From Paragonimus westermani (lineage: Eukaryota > Platyhelminthes > Trematoda > Plagiorchiida > Troglotrematidae), in NCBI GenBank assembly GCA_008508345.1, contig QNGE01003539.1, positions 1-64,000 of the forward strand: DNA of 64,000 nt. Direction: 5' to 3'. Every line of letters starts with the position of its first letter. Position 1 is the first letter of the stretch. Below the pieces are notes generated by a model. That model saw nothing but the letters and a program-made list of their open reading frames with translations, had not been told where the DNA came from and made no database searches. The translations under genes were made by a program, and so were the position numbers. Of the stretch, positions 1 to 10,884 are shown piece after piece.

Positions 1-52
1 TTGGAACTGTTTTACGCATCATACCCCAGGCAGGCCAGTGAAATCTTCAGGC
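1..52 (-). repeat. Edge of a gypsy LTR, cut by the window start
   Basis: The first ~50 bases match, with few changes, the right-hand part of the two LTRs at 9832-10206 and 14730-15104, including the stretch around the word TACCCCAGGCAG. The match runs off the left edge, so only the 5' terminus of a minus-strand LTR is visible. No gypsy coding sequence follows at higher coordinates, so this is a solo LTR or the 5' LTR of an element lying to the left. Confidence 0.75.
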
Positions 53-1290
53 CTCTGCATGTTGGCTGCACAATTATCTCACAGTCTAGGCAGGTGAATT
101 CGACGTCGGATTGTTGGTTGTCAGCACACGAATGATGGTACCGACAGGAGCACAGTGCCCAGTTGACGTTGTTCTCGTCTAAGTCCACGGGATCTTCCTT
201 CAGGTATTCAAAAGCTTCCAGGCGTACAGACGTGACAGCCCGCGGTGACCTGGTAAACTCTGAGACGTTTCCTGCGTATACCATGTTACGTGTTCACTGG
301 TACACGCGGTTTCTTTGATGAGTTTCTAGGCCTACCAAGTGACGACAACACAGGGATACATCAGTCATTAAGTGAAAGCTGCAAGATACCGTGGCACACC
401 TAAAGTAAACTTCGCGAATTGTTCGCCACTGTGCAGGCAAACGATCAACGACGAAGGTTTGCACTGCTGACGTGCAGGGTAGCATTTTTAGCATACATTG
501 TAAAACTATCCGGTAACTGACCATCGTCTCATCAGGCATCAGTGCGTTAAAAACGTCGCACGTATGCCAGTTACATCTATCAGCATAACGTACCACATTA
601 TGGAGCCGCCGTAGTTTAACTGGTGAGTGGCTTCCACCAAAATGATGTCGGTAAATTCAAGACCAAGTTTGAGTGAACCCCTCGTAACGAAGAATGTGAA
701 CCGTAAGTACACCTCCCCTAACATCAAGCAATACCGTCCTTCTGCTTTCAGCGGATCGCGTGATTTAGCCAGCTCGTTCCGAGATTCAGCCTAACCCTGC
801 TTCTTACGTAGATTGCGTTAGTCGCCTAAGTGCATCTTAATCCCGAGCTTACTTTTAAAGTATAACTTTATTTCACGAATACTTTTGAAGTTCTGCATCA
901 TCTCAGTCACATGCCGTAAATCTGCCACTGACAGACGTCTATTTCCGGGATATGTGCTAGGTCGTCCAACTTAGAAATCGTGCGAATGTTCTAGTTTGCT
1001 TGGCACTTGTTGCCGGTTGCGAACTATTGAGGAGGAAACTGCTACACGTTTCCTGTTGAAATCTGTTCAGGTCCTCCTGGTACTCCGGAAGTTCTGCTAC
1101 CCTTCATTGAATATTCCCCAGAAAACGTCAGCGATTTTCAGCGATTTCAGCGATTTGTACACGGGTTCGAGGCTGGGGGCCCAATCTACCCGGATCCAGT
1201 CAGTTTGTTCGTTTCGATGTCCGGCGGTTTTCTGTTGACCTGAAAGGCAGTCATTGAAAACGGGGTGTAGCACCGCTCTTGGGGGTTACA
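53..1290. other. Spacer with no recognised gene
   Basis: All open frames here are short and unlike any family I recognise. Bases 1129-1156 are about three tandem copies of a nine-base unit (CAGCGATTT), and 1160-1230 is GC-rich. On the minus strand this follows the CR1-like ORF2, so part of it may be that element's 3' UTR or its tandem tail. Confidence 0.5.
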
Positions 1291-1342
1291 GAAAGTACCA
1301 AGAACAGAGTAAAATAATAATCTAGCAAAACAGGATAAATTA

Positions 1343-4300
1343 TTAATTTAACGGTTTATTAAGTAGGTGGGAATCCAATAACACTTTGAGACGGTCTTTA
1401 GAAGAGCAGCTAACAATCTCTAGTGGTAGGTCGTTCCAGTAGTTGATAACCCTATAAGAGAAGAACTGTTGTCTTAGGAAGGTCCGAGGTCGAAGCTTAT
1501 AGAGCTTCTTGTCGTGGCCTCTTCGACTGTTATCACTTACTAGGGTAAAGAATTGTTGCACAAGTCCTGTGCTAAAGAGAAAATGTGTAAGAATTAAGTC
1601 GCCGCGGAGTCTACGAAACTCAAGTGGATAAAGATCGAGAATTTCAAGGCGAGACTCGTAGGATAGATGCCGCAAGCCAGTGACCATTTTGGTGGCCACT
1701 CGCTGGACACGTTCAATGGCGAGTATGTCCTTCTTCAAACCGGTGTAGACGACTTGATTGGCATACTCGAGCAATGGTCTTATGTAGACTCTGTAAAGCG
1801 TGTGAAAGGCGCGCTTGTCAATCCGGGGGAAGGTTCGTTTGATCATCCCGAGAGTCATGAGACCCCTTTTTGCGGCCAGCTGGTGATGATAAGAGAAGGA
1901 CAACCCAGACGATAGCCAGATCCCTAGGTCTTTTTTGAGGTCTACTTTCGTGATACCTACTACACTTTGTGCACCATGTATCACGAATAGGTTCCCAGAG
2001 TCTCCTCCGAGTGACATGTGCGCACACTTACTGTCGTTTAGAGGGAGACTCCAATCCTCTGACCAGCACTTAATACGATCAAGGTCAATCTGCAATGCAC
2101 TGGGGTCACAGGCGTTCCAGATTTTTAAGTCGTCGGCATAAAGGAGAGCGTTGCTAGAGATCAAATCGGGGAGATCATTGATGTAAATAAGAAACAACAA
2201 TGGACCAAGTACCGATCCTTGAGGGACCCCCACAGAGACTGGGGATGGGGACGAAAGGCCTGAACCGGTTTTTACTCTGAAAGTCCTGTTACCAAGAAAG
2301 GAGGTTATCCAGCGGAGAACTTCTCCTTGAATCCCATAGGCTTCTAGTTTGTGCAGCAGAGGACCGTGTGGGACACGGTCGAAGGCTTTGGCAAAGTCGA
2401 AGAAGATAGCGTCCGAGATATGACCATTGTCTTTGGCCTCTGTTAGGCTATCCATGAAGATTAACATATTAGTTATGCATGACCGCTCAGGAAGAAAGCC
2501 ATGCTGGGTCGAAGAGAAGAGGTTATTTGAGAAGAAATGCTTAAAGATAGTGCGTTTTAACAGTCGCTCCATTATCTTGCATGGGATGCTGGTAAGGCTG
2601 ATCGGTCGATAACTAGCAGGAGAATGACGATCGCCTGTTTTAAATATAGGTGAGACATTGGCCTCTTTCCATGCCTCCGGAAGAGTGCCTGTCCGAAGTG
2701 TCTGTTTAAACAGATCGAAGAGAGGCATCGCCAAACTGACGGCCGCTTCTTTGAGGATCCGGGGATGGATCTTGTCTGGTCCCATGGCACTATAAGGATT
2801 GATCTTAAGCAAGAGGTCCTGAACGTCAGACACAGAAAAGTCAGCTGTCAGGATGGGTTGTTGGAAGTGCCTCTGCGGGAGAATTGGATGCCAGTTTGGC
2901 AGATCCACATTGTAGACTGATGAGTAGTATTCCCTGAACATCTCGGCAACCACTTGGGGGTTGGAGGAGGTTTCCCCGTCGGGAAGCCGCAGAGAAAGCG
3001 CTGAGGGCTTAGTTTTTCTCTGGCGTCGTATATACTTGAAAAGAAAATTCTTATTCTCGTGAGCTATTTGTAGGATTTTCGACTGTACGTGTTGGGTGTG
3101 TTGCCGGATTTCCCGCTTGCACCTGTTTCGTACAGAGCGAAAGGCCTCTAGATCCTCTGGCCTATCCGTTAGCTTCTGTTTAGAGAATAGACGAGAACGT
3201 AATTCAAGAAGGCGGCGTATGTTCCGCGGAAGCGGTGCACGAGAGGAGAACTTCAATAGTTTTCGAGGAACAAATGCCTCATCGGCTTCGTGAATGGCAG
3301 CTTTAAAGGAAAGGTAGTTCAAGTTCACTGAGTCGGATGTGAGGCTGAGTGTGCTTAAGAACGTCCTTAGTGCGTTAAAGTCTGCGTTCTGGAAGTTTCG
3401 GAATGAAGTCTTTGTTACAGCGTTTTGGAGCCAGTAACAGATAAAGTCAAAGTTTAGTAGCATATGGTCACTATGCCCTAGCGGCGGTTTGATGACCACC
3501 CTATCTACCAGGTGAGCCTCGTTCGTAATGACCAGATCGAGCAAGGAGGGTGTCTGTCCTGGACGGTGCCTTGTAGGTAGATCGACATGCTGTGTCCAGG
3601 CTTTCTCATGGATCAACATTGCCAAGGGTTTCGAGAACCCGCAGCCACAGTCCTCATGAGAAGCCGCCATAGAGTTGAGTTTGGGTGCGTTGAAGTCACC
3701 CATAATAAGAAGATGGGAGAAACGCTGGGCAGACGTGAGTCTGTCTAAGGTAGCAAGGATGGCTTCGTCGTCGGATGCACTGCATGACGGCGAGCGGTAC
3801 ACAACACCGGTAAGAAGCGTGTCACGTTTGCGAAGTTGGAGTTTAATCCAGAGCGTGTCGCATTTCTCTGGGAAGGTAAATTCCCCTACGACAGCTGGCA
3901 CTGGGAGCTTCTGGCTTAGGAAAACGGCGCAGCCTCCCATGCGTCCACGGGAGGAGTCCGTCCGGTATAAAGAGTAACCAGGGACATGCAGTTCATTATC
4001 ACTGATATCCGCGGAAAGCCAGGTCTCTGTTAATGCAAGAATGTGAGGGCTAGTGTCGTGGACCAGCTGTCTGATTTCTGGTAGTTTGTTCAGAAGGCTC
4101 AGACAGTTGGTGTACACGCACTTTAAGGCTACTTCTTCGTTTGGCTGGGTGCAAAAAGAGACAGAAGTGCACGAGGGAAAGCTTGGGAAAGTAGCCTCAG
4201 TAGTGAGGGGGGTTGTGCAACTGGCGGCGTAGTTCTGTGAGCCCTCTTGGGGGGTAGTGGCCGTTTCATCACAGCCTGGGCATAAGTGAGCGTCCCTGTT

Positions 4301-4393
4301 GGACGCTTCGTCCGCTTCTCTTGGCCCAAGGTCAGTGACGTTCGGACCGCTCTTGCTTTCAGAGCTTTCGGAGGGTGATTTGCGGTTTTGCAC
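1343..4393 (-). CDS. CR1-like ORF2: APE endonuclease and reverse transcriptase
   Basis: The product nicks target DNA and reverse-transcribes the element RNA from the nick. About 1016 residues are open. The endonuclease spans roughly 85-320, with TETW at 122-125, GDFN at 232-235 and SDH at 308-310. The reverse transcriptase spans roughly 500-800, with motif A FDFAKAFD at 665-672, motif B GVPQGSVLGP at 722-731 and YADD at 752-755; a CR1-type C-terminal segment follows. All catalytic residues I can place are present. The stated start is a GTG, and the first in-frame ATG (residue 152) lies inside the endonuclease, so the true start is doubtful. The endonuclease begins just where ORF1 stops, which suggests expression by frameshift or reinitiation from ORF1. 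The closest families are trematode CR1 elements such as Pido or SR1, from memory of the family and not from a search. Confidence 0.9.
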   Translation of the reverse strand: MQNRKSPSESSESKSGPNVTDLGPREADEASNRDAHLCPGCDETATTPQEGSQNYAASCTTPLTTEATFPSFPSCTSVSFCTQPNEEVALKCVYTNCLSLLNKLPEIRQLVHDTSPHILALTETWLSADISDNELHVPGYSLYRTDSSRGRMGGCAVFLSQKLPVPAVVGEFTFPEKCDTLWIKLQLRKRDTLLTGVVYRSPSCSASDDEAILATLDRLTSAQRFSHLLIMGDFNAPKLNSMAASHEDCGCGFSKPLAMLIHEKAWTQHVDLPTRHRPGQTPSLLDLVITNEAHLVDRVVIKPPLGHSDHMLLNFDFICYWLQNAVTKTSFRNFQNADFNALRTFLSTLSLTSDSVNLNYLSFKAAIHEADEAFVPRKLLKFSSRAPLPRNIRRLLELRSRLFSKQKLTDRPEDLEAFRSVRNRCKREIRQHTQHVQSKILQIAHENKNFLFKYIRRQRKTKPSALSLRLPDGETSSNPQVVAEMFREYYSSVYNVDLPNWHPILPQRHFQQPILTADFSVSDVQDLLLKINPYSAMGPDKIHPRILKEAAVSLAMPLFDLFKQTLRTGTLPEAWKEANVSPIFKTGDRHSPASYRPISLTSIPCKIMERLLKRTIFKHFFSNNLFSSTQHGFLPERSCITNMLIFMDSLTEAKDNGHISDAIFFDFAKAFDRVPHGPLLHKLEAYGIQGEVLRWITSFLGNRTFRVKTGSGLSSPSPVSVGVPQGSVLGPLLFLIYINDLPDLISSNALLYADDLKIWNACDPSALQIDLDRIKCWSEDWSLPLNDSKCAHMSLGGDSGNLFVIHGAQSVVGITKVDLKKDLGIWLSSGLSFSYHHQLAAKRGLMTLGMIKRTFPRIDKRAFHTLYRVYIRPLLEYANQVVYTGLKKDILAIERVQRVATKMVTGLRHLSYESRLEILDLYPLEFRRLRGDLILTHFLFSTGLVQQFFTLVSDNSRRGHDKKLYKLRPRTFLRQQFFSYRVINYWNDLPLEIVSCSSKDRLKVLLDSHLLNKPLN

Positions 4394-5109
4394 CCTCGAA
4401 AATTTGGATAAAGTTGTAGATGGGAAGAGAGTATAGGACGAAATGGCCCCAATGTAGCCGGGGGGAGAGCCATCGGAATGACACTTTTTTGGACCATTTT
4501 TGACGCAGGAGGGGATCCCAGCAGACTCACTGGGCTGTAAAGTTTAGGAATAAAATATTTTTTTTGCGGCCGTTTTTTGTGTGAGATGATTGGGGGTCTA
4601 GAAGATTGGTGGTCCTTAGCACCTTTGGGATCTGTTTTACCGGCCCCCTGCATATCTACAGGCGCTTGACTTTCCAGTGAGATGGGGGCAGTGGCCTCTG
4701 AAGTGTGTGCTTGGGGTGGTTCGTCCGAGGACACCGGTGTCCCCTTGACATCAGGGATAAGGACCTTAACGCTAGCCTGGAGTTTGGGGTCAGCCTTGAT
4801 GCATAACCTTGTTCTGGCAAGCTGAGAGCGCTTCTGCCGCTCCTGCAGTGAGCGATCTAGAGAGACTCCCCTGAGGTTTACGTGCTTTGTCTTTAGATCA
4901 ACCATCTTTTCCAGTACTTCCTCCGCGCTAATCTTAGCGGGTAACGTCACAAGGAGTCCCAGTGACTTCTTGGTAGCTTTGGAGCGAAGTCGTCCTTGAT
5001 GTTCACCGCCATGGTGATTCACCGCATGAAAGTGGTTTACGTGTGGTGAACCATTTAAACACTGAACAGATGCAATGATGTTAGGTTCTGTGAAATGCGC
5101 AGTTTTCAT
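4129..5109 (-). CDS. CR1-like ORF1 protein, basic, nucleic-acid-binding role inferred
   Basis: This frame of 326 codons starts at ATG 5109 and lies directly upstream of ORF2 in the same element. It overlaps ORF2 by 265 bases in the -1 relation. The protein is rich in Lys, Arg and Pro, with a moderately conserved-looking segment at about 47-105 (a KKSLGLLVTLP stretch followed by a basic helix) and a long Pro/Ser/Thr-rich tail. I see no zinc knuckle, PHD or esterase motif. By position it should be the RNA-binding partner of ORF2, as ORF1 proteins of other LINEs are, but no domain proves this. A run of five U at 4157-4153, a few codons before the stop, could allow a -1 shift into ORF2. Confidence 0.7.
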   Translation of the reverse strand: MKTAHFTEPNIIASVQCLNGSPHVNHFHAVNHHGGEHQGRLRSKATKKSLGLLVTLPAKISAEEVLEKMVDLKTKHVNLRGVSLDRSLQERQKRSQLARTRLCIKADPKLQASVKVLIPDVKGTPVSSDEPPQAHTSEATAPISLESQAPVDMQGAGKTDPKGAKDHQSSRPPIISHKKRPQKKYFIPKLYSPVSLLGSPPASKMVQKSVIPMALPPATLGPFRPILSSHLQLYPNFRGCKTANHPPKALKARAVRTSLTLGQEKRTKRPTGTLTYAQAVMKRPLPPKRAHRTTPPVAQPPSLLRLLSQAFPRALLSLFAPSQTKK

Positions 5110-5160
5110 GCATTTGACTTGGGATTTTCACTTGTACCATTTTACTGAAACTCGCCGTAA

Positions 5161-5984
5161 CACTCGCCATATACCGGTTTTTCCAATATTTTTGTATGAA
5201 AAGAAACCGACTCTCGTCCAAACGCATCTTTGGAGTGTTTCTTCATTAGGGGATAAAATTGGCGTCCGGAAAATGTCAAGATAAGTCGGCTTTGTTGAGG
5301 CAGGGCGGAAAATCCCAAAATCCAGCGAACGATTGGGTAGATTCCAACACAGGATTTCGTCGGTTGCTCGAAGACGTCAAAAAGTTGTACATTTCGAGAA
5401 CCGTTCAGCTAAGACGAATTTCCATGCGTCCATCTATCGTAGAAAAATTTCCTCCCTCAGTGGATAATATGGGGATCGGAAAGGAGAGTACAATTTCATA
5501 CGTTAGATGAGAAAATGTTGGGGTATAACATTTACTATGACAAACAATGCGCTGGCGGATTTTTTGACAAAGAACTCATACAATATTATATTATTATCGC
5601 CATGATTGTTGGAATATAAAACCCTATCTACCGTTTGTTGTGACATTTTTCTATGCGCTCGGGAATTATTCGGGTAAACGGAGAATCGAGTCGACGGTTT
5701 GGAGGGCCGCATGAAATGTGCGTGTGATAAGCGAAGCTCACAAGACATCGTTCCGCTGGACTAATTATTCAGCGCCGAATTCACATTTCCTAACAATACG
5801 GGCACTGCATATACATTAACAAACGCATGTCATTCAAATAATATTGGGTTTCAAACGGTTTGGTGAGCGCTCAGTAGACTGTATCAAATGATCTTGTGAG
5901 TGAACCACATGACAAAATATTTTTTCAAGCAGGCTTTTTTCGAGGGGCGTTAGACAACTGGGTGGTTATCTACGTACTACGCAT
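5161..5984. other. Spacer, possibly including CR1 5' UTR
   Basis: AT-rich sequence without a convincing frame. The part nearest 5109 may be the 5' UTR of the CR1-like element. I see no repeat or RNA gene. Confidence 0.4.
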
Positions 5985-7270
5985 CTGACGGCTAGATGTC
6001 TCCTGGACCACACCCAGAAGGATCATCAGGTGATACAGAAAGTTTGAAGACAGACATTGTGTTTGTTAACGTAAAATAGTAGTCCAAACCCTTTTCAAAA
6101 CGCTGAATGTTCTTACTGGCTCTGACTTCATTTTGAAGTTTGTTCCAAATGTACGAATACTTTACAGGGAAGAAGTTTGCAGGTATACTTTTCCGGGATA
6201 TGAAGGCTGGCGAAGCGGAGCCCTTTTCGCTTAGATTTTATGGAAAGCTGTATTGTGAATGGACGGCAAACGCTGTGGTAATCGCATTCGAATATATGAG
6301 TTTATACGGCAGTGTAAGGTTCAATTCAGCCTACGCAACAGAAGTGGATCAATGCCTAGTTGTTCACAGCGCTGTCTGTACGTGAGTGAGGAAGAATATC
6401 TTAATAAGCTTCTGGTAAACGATCGTCGGAGGTTTTTTAACACAAACCTATCAGATTTGCGCAGATGGCGGTAAACGGAAGTGCAATACTCGAGTTGAGT
6501 TCGAGCACAGATTTTGTAGAGCGTCAGCTTCGCAGCTGGTAGACCGAATGTCTTTTTGATACAGCCTATTATTTTCTCAGTTTTTGCTCCTGGAAGCATA
6601 CTTGTTTAGAGAAATTAAGGGAGTTCGAGTACCGTATTCCTAAATCTCTTGTGAGATGGAGCCATGGGTTAATTTACAACCGTAGGTGATGATGTTGGAT
6701 TTGTTTGCCGAGAACGACATCAGCACCAAAAGTGTAATTATGCTAGGTCATGTCGTATAGTTTGTGGACAGAAATTGATGTTACTGCCCTGGTGGAATGT
6801 GTAAACGATTTTGATATCATCAGTAAACAGAAAGAGCCTGCCATGTGCAATAACGTCGCACGTTTAGGAGAGCAACGGACCCAGAACGCTTCTTTAAATC
6901 ACCCCACTAGTCACTGGTTTTGGTGTTGGGCAGTGCTCTCTTATTTTGACTGTTTGAGTTCGACCTTCAAGGTATGACGACAGCCAGCTATACGAGGATC
7001 TTGTATGCCGAAAGATGCTATTTTGGTCAATGAGCGCTTATGAGGCACACGATCAAAAGCCTTTCGCACGTCCAAGTGTGTGATGATTACCGCGTTTCCT
7101 CCGTTGAAGGATGTCGATATATGGTTCAAGAATTCCAGCTGACACGTCATACAAGAGCGTTTACTAGGGCTTATAGGGTTTGTGTCCTCAAGAACTCGAC
7201 TATGTGCACCTTTACTACCTTTCCAAAGATTCTCGAGCAGATTGACATGTGGTTTACGGAACGATAGTTA
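5985..7270 (-). pseudogene. Decayed CR1-like reverse transcriptase
   Basis: Read on the minus strand, scattered frames give the reverse transcriptase in order: motif A around 7075-7040 (DVRKAFDRVPHK then a SFGIQ segment), motif B near 6905-6870 (SGVI-RSVLGPLL, with a stop), motif C near 6825-6795 (FTDD in place of FADD), an RDLGIRYSNSLNFS segment near 6650, the LEYCTSVY to YRQRCEQLGI region at 6560-6330, and the family C-terminus near 6190-6040 (NFFPVKYSYIWNKLQNE). Several frameshifts and stops separate these pieces. It is a different family from the intact CR1-like element at 1.3 kb. Two shorter pieces of the same family occur at 31.9 and 34.6 kb. Confidence 0.85.
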
Positions 7271-9831
7271 CTAACGTCCTGCCCTAAACCACTCTTGTGA
7301 CTTGAAGCCTCTCAGTCAGACCGGTGACAAAGACTAGTGTTCCAAGTATGTTTTATGGGATTTGATGACACACGCCTCTGAGAGGTTTAGCAGCGACATC
7401 CGTGGGTAGGGCGGCGTCCACAGCTATCGTTCAAGAGTTACTTGCCTTTCTGAGATTCGTCTGGCATGATCTAGTTTCGCGAAAGCCACGCTATGCCGTA
7501 AGTACGTGTTGTACACGATTTAAAAATTCTGGTAAGGCATCGTCAGTCGGGTTCCATATAACGTCAAAATTAACTGGAAACCTTGCCGCTGGGCGGTAGT
7601 TTTGAGGGTGTACGTTGTTCTGACGAACGTCGAGTGACGTACGTATAACCAACGGCTCCAAATATCAGAACCAAATCAAGTCACCGAAAGCGTGATACTG
7701 CTGAATGTGATAAGATAATCAGTTACGAGAAACAAATCTCGATTGGTTTGCGTTCATGGGATGAGATACAATGTTGGGCCGTAATAGGCCGTCAGAATTC
7801 CAAACTGCACGTCGAGTCCGGGCACAAGCGGCCAGCAGGCAGTGGCGAACCGAATGAATGTGATCAGATCGGAATGGTGTGTGTCCACATATCCGGCCTT
7901 CGGGCAGACCGATTAGCTGGTGATAATTTCGTGGCGGACCATGGGAGCGCCGTATTAACAGGTTCAGGAAGATTGAGGGTGACAGATACAGGTAGGTGTG
8001 TAGGTAGGTGAGTGAGATTCGATGACTGAGGGAGGCGGGTCGGAGAAATTAGTACTTACAGCACAAGCTGTGGGAATAACAATACCAAACATGTAGTTAG
8101 ACTGGGTCACGAGCCAGAGTGCGACAGATTCAGTCGAAGGGACTTTCGGCTTCCAGAATCGTCCTACAGAGGGTTGAGTAGCCTCTTGATTTAAACAATG
8201 AAGATGCCGTATACGTTTCCCACTCCGTGAAAACTGTCCGCAGTTTCAGAGATAGGTTGAGCAACACAACCAATGGGTGTGACATGAAGTCAGCACATTC
8301 CTTGAGCATTATTGATGCGATTTTATCGGATACGCCTACCTTTAGATCCAGCAGTTTTCGCTCCAGATGTGCGGCTTTAAAGCTTGAAGGGCCGGGGCAT
8401 TGTTCAGCGTACTGCGTTGTAAAGGCAACACCTCCGTTGGTAGTGATTTCTGGTCACTCACCGTGGAATAATACAACGTAGTATCCAGCGGGTGACCTTG
8501 CTGTTTCTCTATTCTCATTTTCTAGCCTGCGACTCTGAGGTTCCTGCGTTAGCTTAAGTCACACGAGAAACATGATGATACAAACTTGCACGGTTGCTCA
8601 ATACTCTGTTGAGTATCGGTCGTTGGAATTTCACCAAATTTTGATTGCTTCGTCCGTTATCGTTGCTTCAAATCGGCAAATAAACCTCATAACCATAGGC
8701 ACCCTGTGTCAGCTGGTGTCTATTCTACACAACTTTTCTTCTCGCAATGGTGTTGGCATTCCTAATGTGTATACATAGTTTTGGCTTACTTAGCTGAGGT
8801 AAGGAACGGGGATCATCTGAGTAGTGCTCCGCTCAACATACTTATGACCTCAGCACTGCGTTCTTCTGTTGAGGTACAGTTGTCAGCGAAGAAATGGAAG
8901 TCAAGAGCTTTCCTTAGACACTACAGGTTTTCTGAGGAAGTCCCATGGATTTACACTTTCATGTTGGTGGGGATCTGTTGTGTGAACAAACGGGAATCGA
9001 ATGACGTCGTGTTCACTTGGTCCTGTATGTGTCAGTTTGGACAGGACATTTATAACTGACACATTCGGTTTGTCCGCGCTAATAACCGCATCGACACTTC
9101 GTATGTGCTACATCAGCGTCGTTCGACGTCTCGTGATCTTTTCACCCTAAAATCCGAAGGTGACCTCGTGAAACAGACGTGTTCATTGGTGATGCACCCG
9201 GCAAAGTGGAACATCCCAATCATGCCGACACCGCAGGTGCCTGTACAATCCTCTCTCACCCCCCCTCCTCCACACACATGCACAAATTATTCCACTCATG
9301 GTGAAACTCTGATTGGTCATGTTGACGGTCAAACCAAAAGCCGCCGGGCCCTCCCACAGGTTAGAACAATTAGAGGTTTGGGACACCAGACATAACAGCG
9401 TTGCGCCTGTACTGGGGGACATGAACTAGGTGGTACACAGTGGCACCTAAAGGATTTCAGCTCTGAGGCTCGTACTTACTCACACAGCAAAGGAATTACG
9501 AGTCAAGGATTTCACCGACATCAACTCTGCCCTCTGAAACTCCCCCTCAGGTCTCCACATATTAAAGCAGTGATCTGCTACAATCATATGAACAGAACTA
9601 ACCGGATTTTGATAAGTGATAACACTTGGTTATTGAGCTCATTATTCCTTTACATGTGCCATACTGCTAAATACGTGTTGTATATGATTCTATTGGCGTT
9701 ATTACCATTTGGAGATAAGTTACTCTCGCGCCAATAGTCTAAACTGTACGGAAACAATCAGATGGCCGGCCAGGAGAGGGTTATTCATCAGAATCAAGTC
9801 TAAATGTGATGTGTGAGGAAGTGCTGCAAAA
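7271..9831. other. Spacer with no recognised gene
   Basis: Anonymous sequence. On the minus strand, 7600-7380 gives a protein-like stretch (NPTDDALPEFLNRVQHVLTA) broken by two stops, which I cannot identify. Bases 8009-8047 resemble 22418-22453 downstream of the second gypsy relic. The open stretch 9105-9395 on the plus strand has a proline run and no known domain. Confidence 0.4.
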
Positions 9832-10206
9832 TTTTAATGCTCGTCGCACTAAGTCATTTTTCCCCAGGTACGCATTTATCAGACGCGAAAAACAAAAGGC
9901 CGTTGAGGAGAGAGACCAAAACTTTATTCGACAAATTGTACAAGTGGTCTCTGACAACGCTATGAACGGCGCCGACACGCGAATTAGCTAGAGAGGCTAG
10001 AGACCGGCCGTTGACGAGCGAGTGAACCGGAAGAAATTAACACGTTTGTCGTTCGGGTTCGCGCCACAGTCACATGACATGCAGACAAACAATCGGTTAG
10101 CGAACATCATGCGAGCTTTCTTAATAGCCTAGGTACAATATGCAACTGAGTTTTGGAACTGTTTTACGCACCATACCCCAGGCAGACCGGTGAAATCTCC
10201 TGGCCG
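9832..10206 (-). repeat. 3' LTR of the gypsy element
   Basis: This is the direct-repeat partner of 14730-15104. It contains a minus-strand AATAAA (in the GAATAAAG context) about 85 bases from its end, as expected for the LTR polyadenylation signal. The ends are uncertain by about 15 bases, and the TG...CA termini are not clean. Confidence 0.88.
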
Positions 10207-10222
10207 CTTCCCAACTCCCCAC
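10207..10222 (-). promoter_or_regulatory. Polypurine tract before the 3' LTR
   Basis: The minus strand reads GTGGGGAGTTGGGAAG, almost all purine, directly upstream of the 3' LTR, where plus-strand priming occurs in LTR retrotransposons. Confidence 0.55.
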
Positions 10223-10884
10223 TAGAATTGTACCGTGACAGCAACCCTTCTATCCTAATGGGGCTAACTGGGGTCAGTCACCCTTGGCTCGCTCTGATTC
10301 AAGGCCTACCAGCTGATATCCAGTCAGCCCGCGGTTTTTACCACAATCCCCGGACTCTGCAAGTGAAGGAGCACTGATGCCCACAGTGCCTAGCGAGCTC
10401 CTTCTCGAGTATCCTCCCTCAAAGTTGCCGAATCAAGCGTTGGAAGAATGTTCGAGACGAGGCATCCACGGAAGGTTCGAGCACATCTAATATGAGATCG
10501 GAGATGATCGTGATCGAAGATGCCACATGCGTCATGCCAGCGTCGGATGGGATATGCGACAGAAAATAAAACGAAACTGGCTGAGTATCGGTACAGAAAT
10601 GAATGACGTACTCAACCGAATTATACGGGGAATACGAACATTCGAGAGGAAAAAGAGAAAGTTGGGCAAAGGCAATTATCCTTTTGTTTTGAAAACGCTT
10701 TTTTGTGTTTTTGAAAAAATGTTTGCGAATATTTTTACGACCGGGAAGTAACGAGATTCGACGAACGATAGTCCTCTATGAATCGTTTCGATCAGTGCGC
10801 CCTACGACCTGAACGCGTTACGGCGGGTGATGGCGTCATCAGCGAAGTCGTGATATCAGCTTAGGACGATGAGTTTGGGCGAGG
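10223..10884. other. Non-coding 3' region of the gypsy element
   Basis: About 660 bases between the integrase end and the polypurine tract. I see no env-like frame and no known motif. Confidence 0.5.

Larger units (their letters stand above)
1290..5160 (-). mobile_element. CR1-like non-LTR retrotransposon, both ORFs open
   Basis: This minus-strand element carries ORF1 (4129-5109) and ORF2 (1343-4393), which overlap by 265 bases. ORF2 has the APE endonuclease then reverse transcriptase order of CR1/Jockey-type elements. Neither frame is interrupted, unlike almost every other element here, so this copy is young and perhaps competent. Both outer limits are approximate: no target duplication or poly(A) was found, and the 5' UTR above 5109 cannot be delimited. 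The element is visibly richer in G and C than the spacers beside it. Confidence 0.85.
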
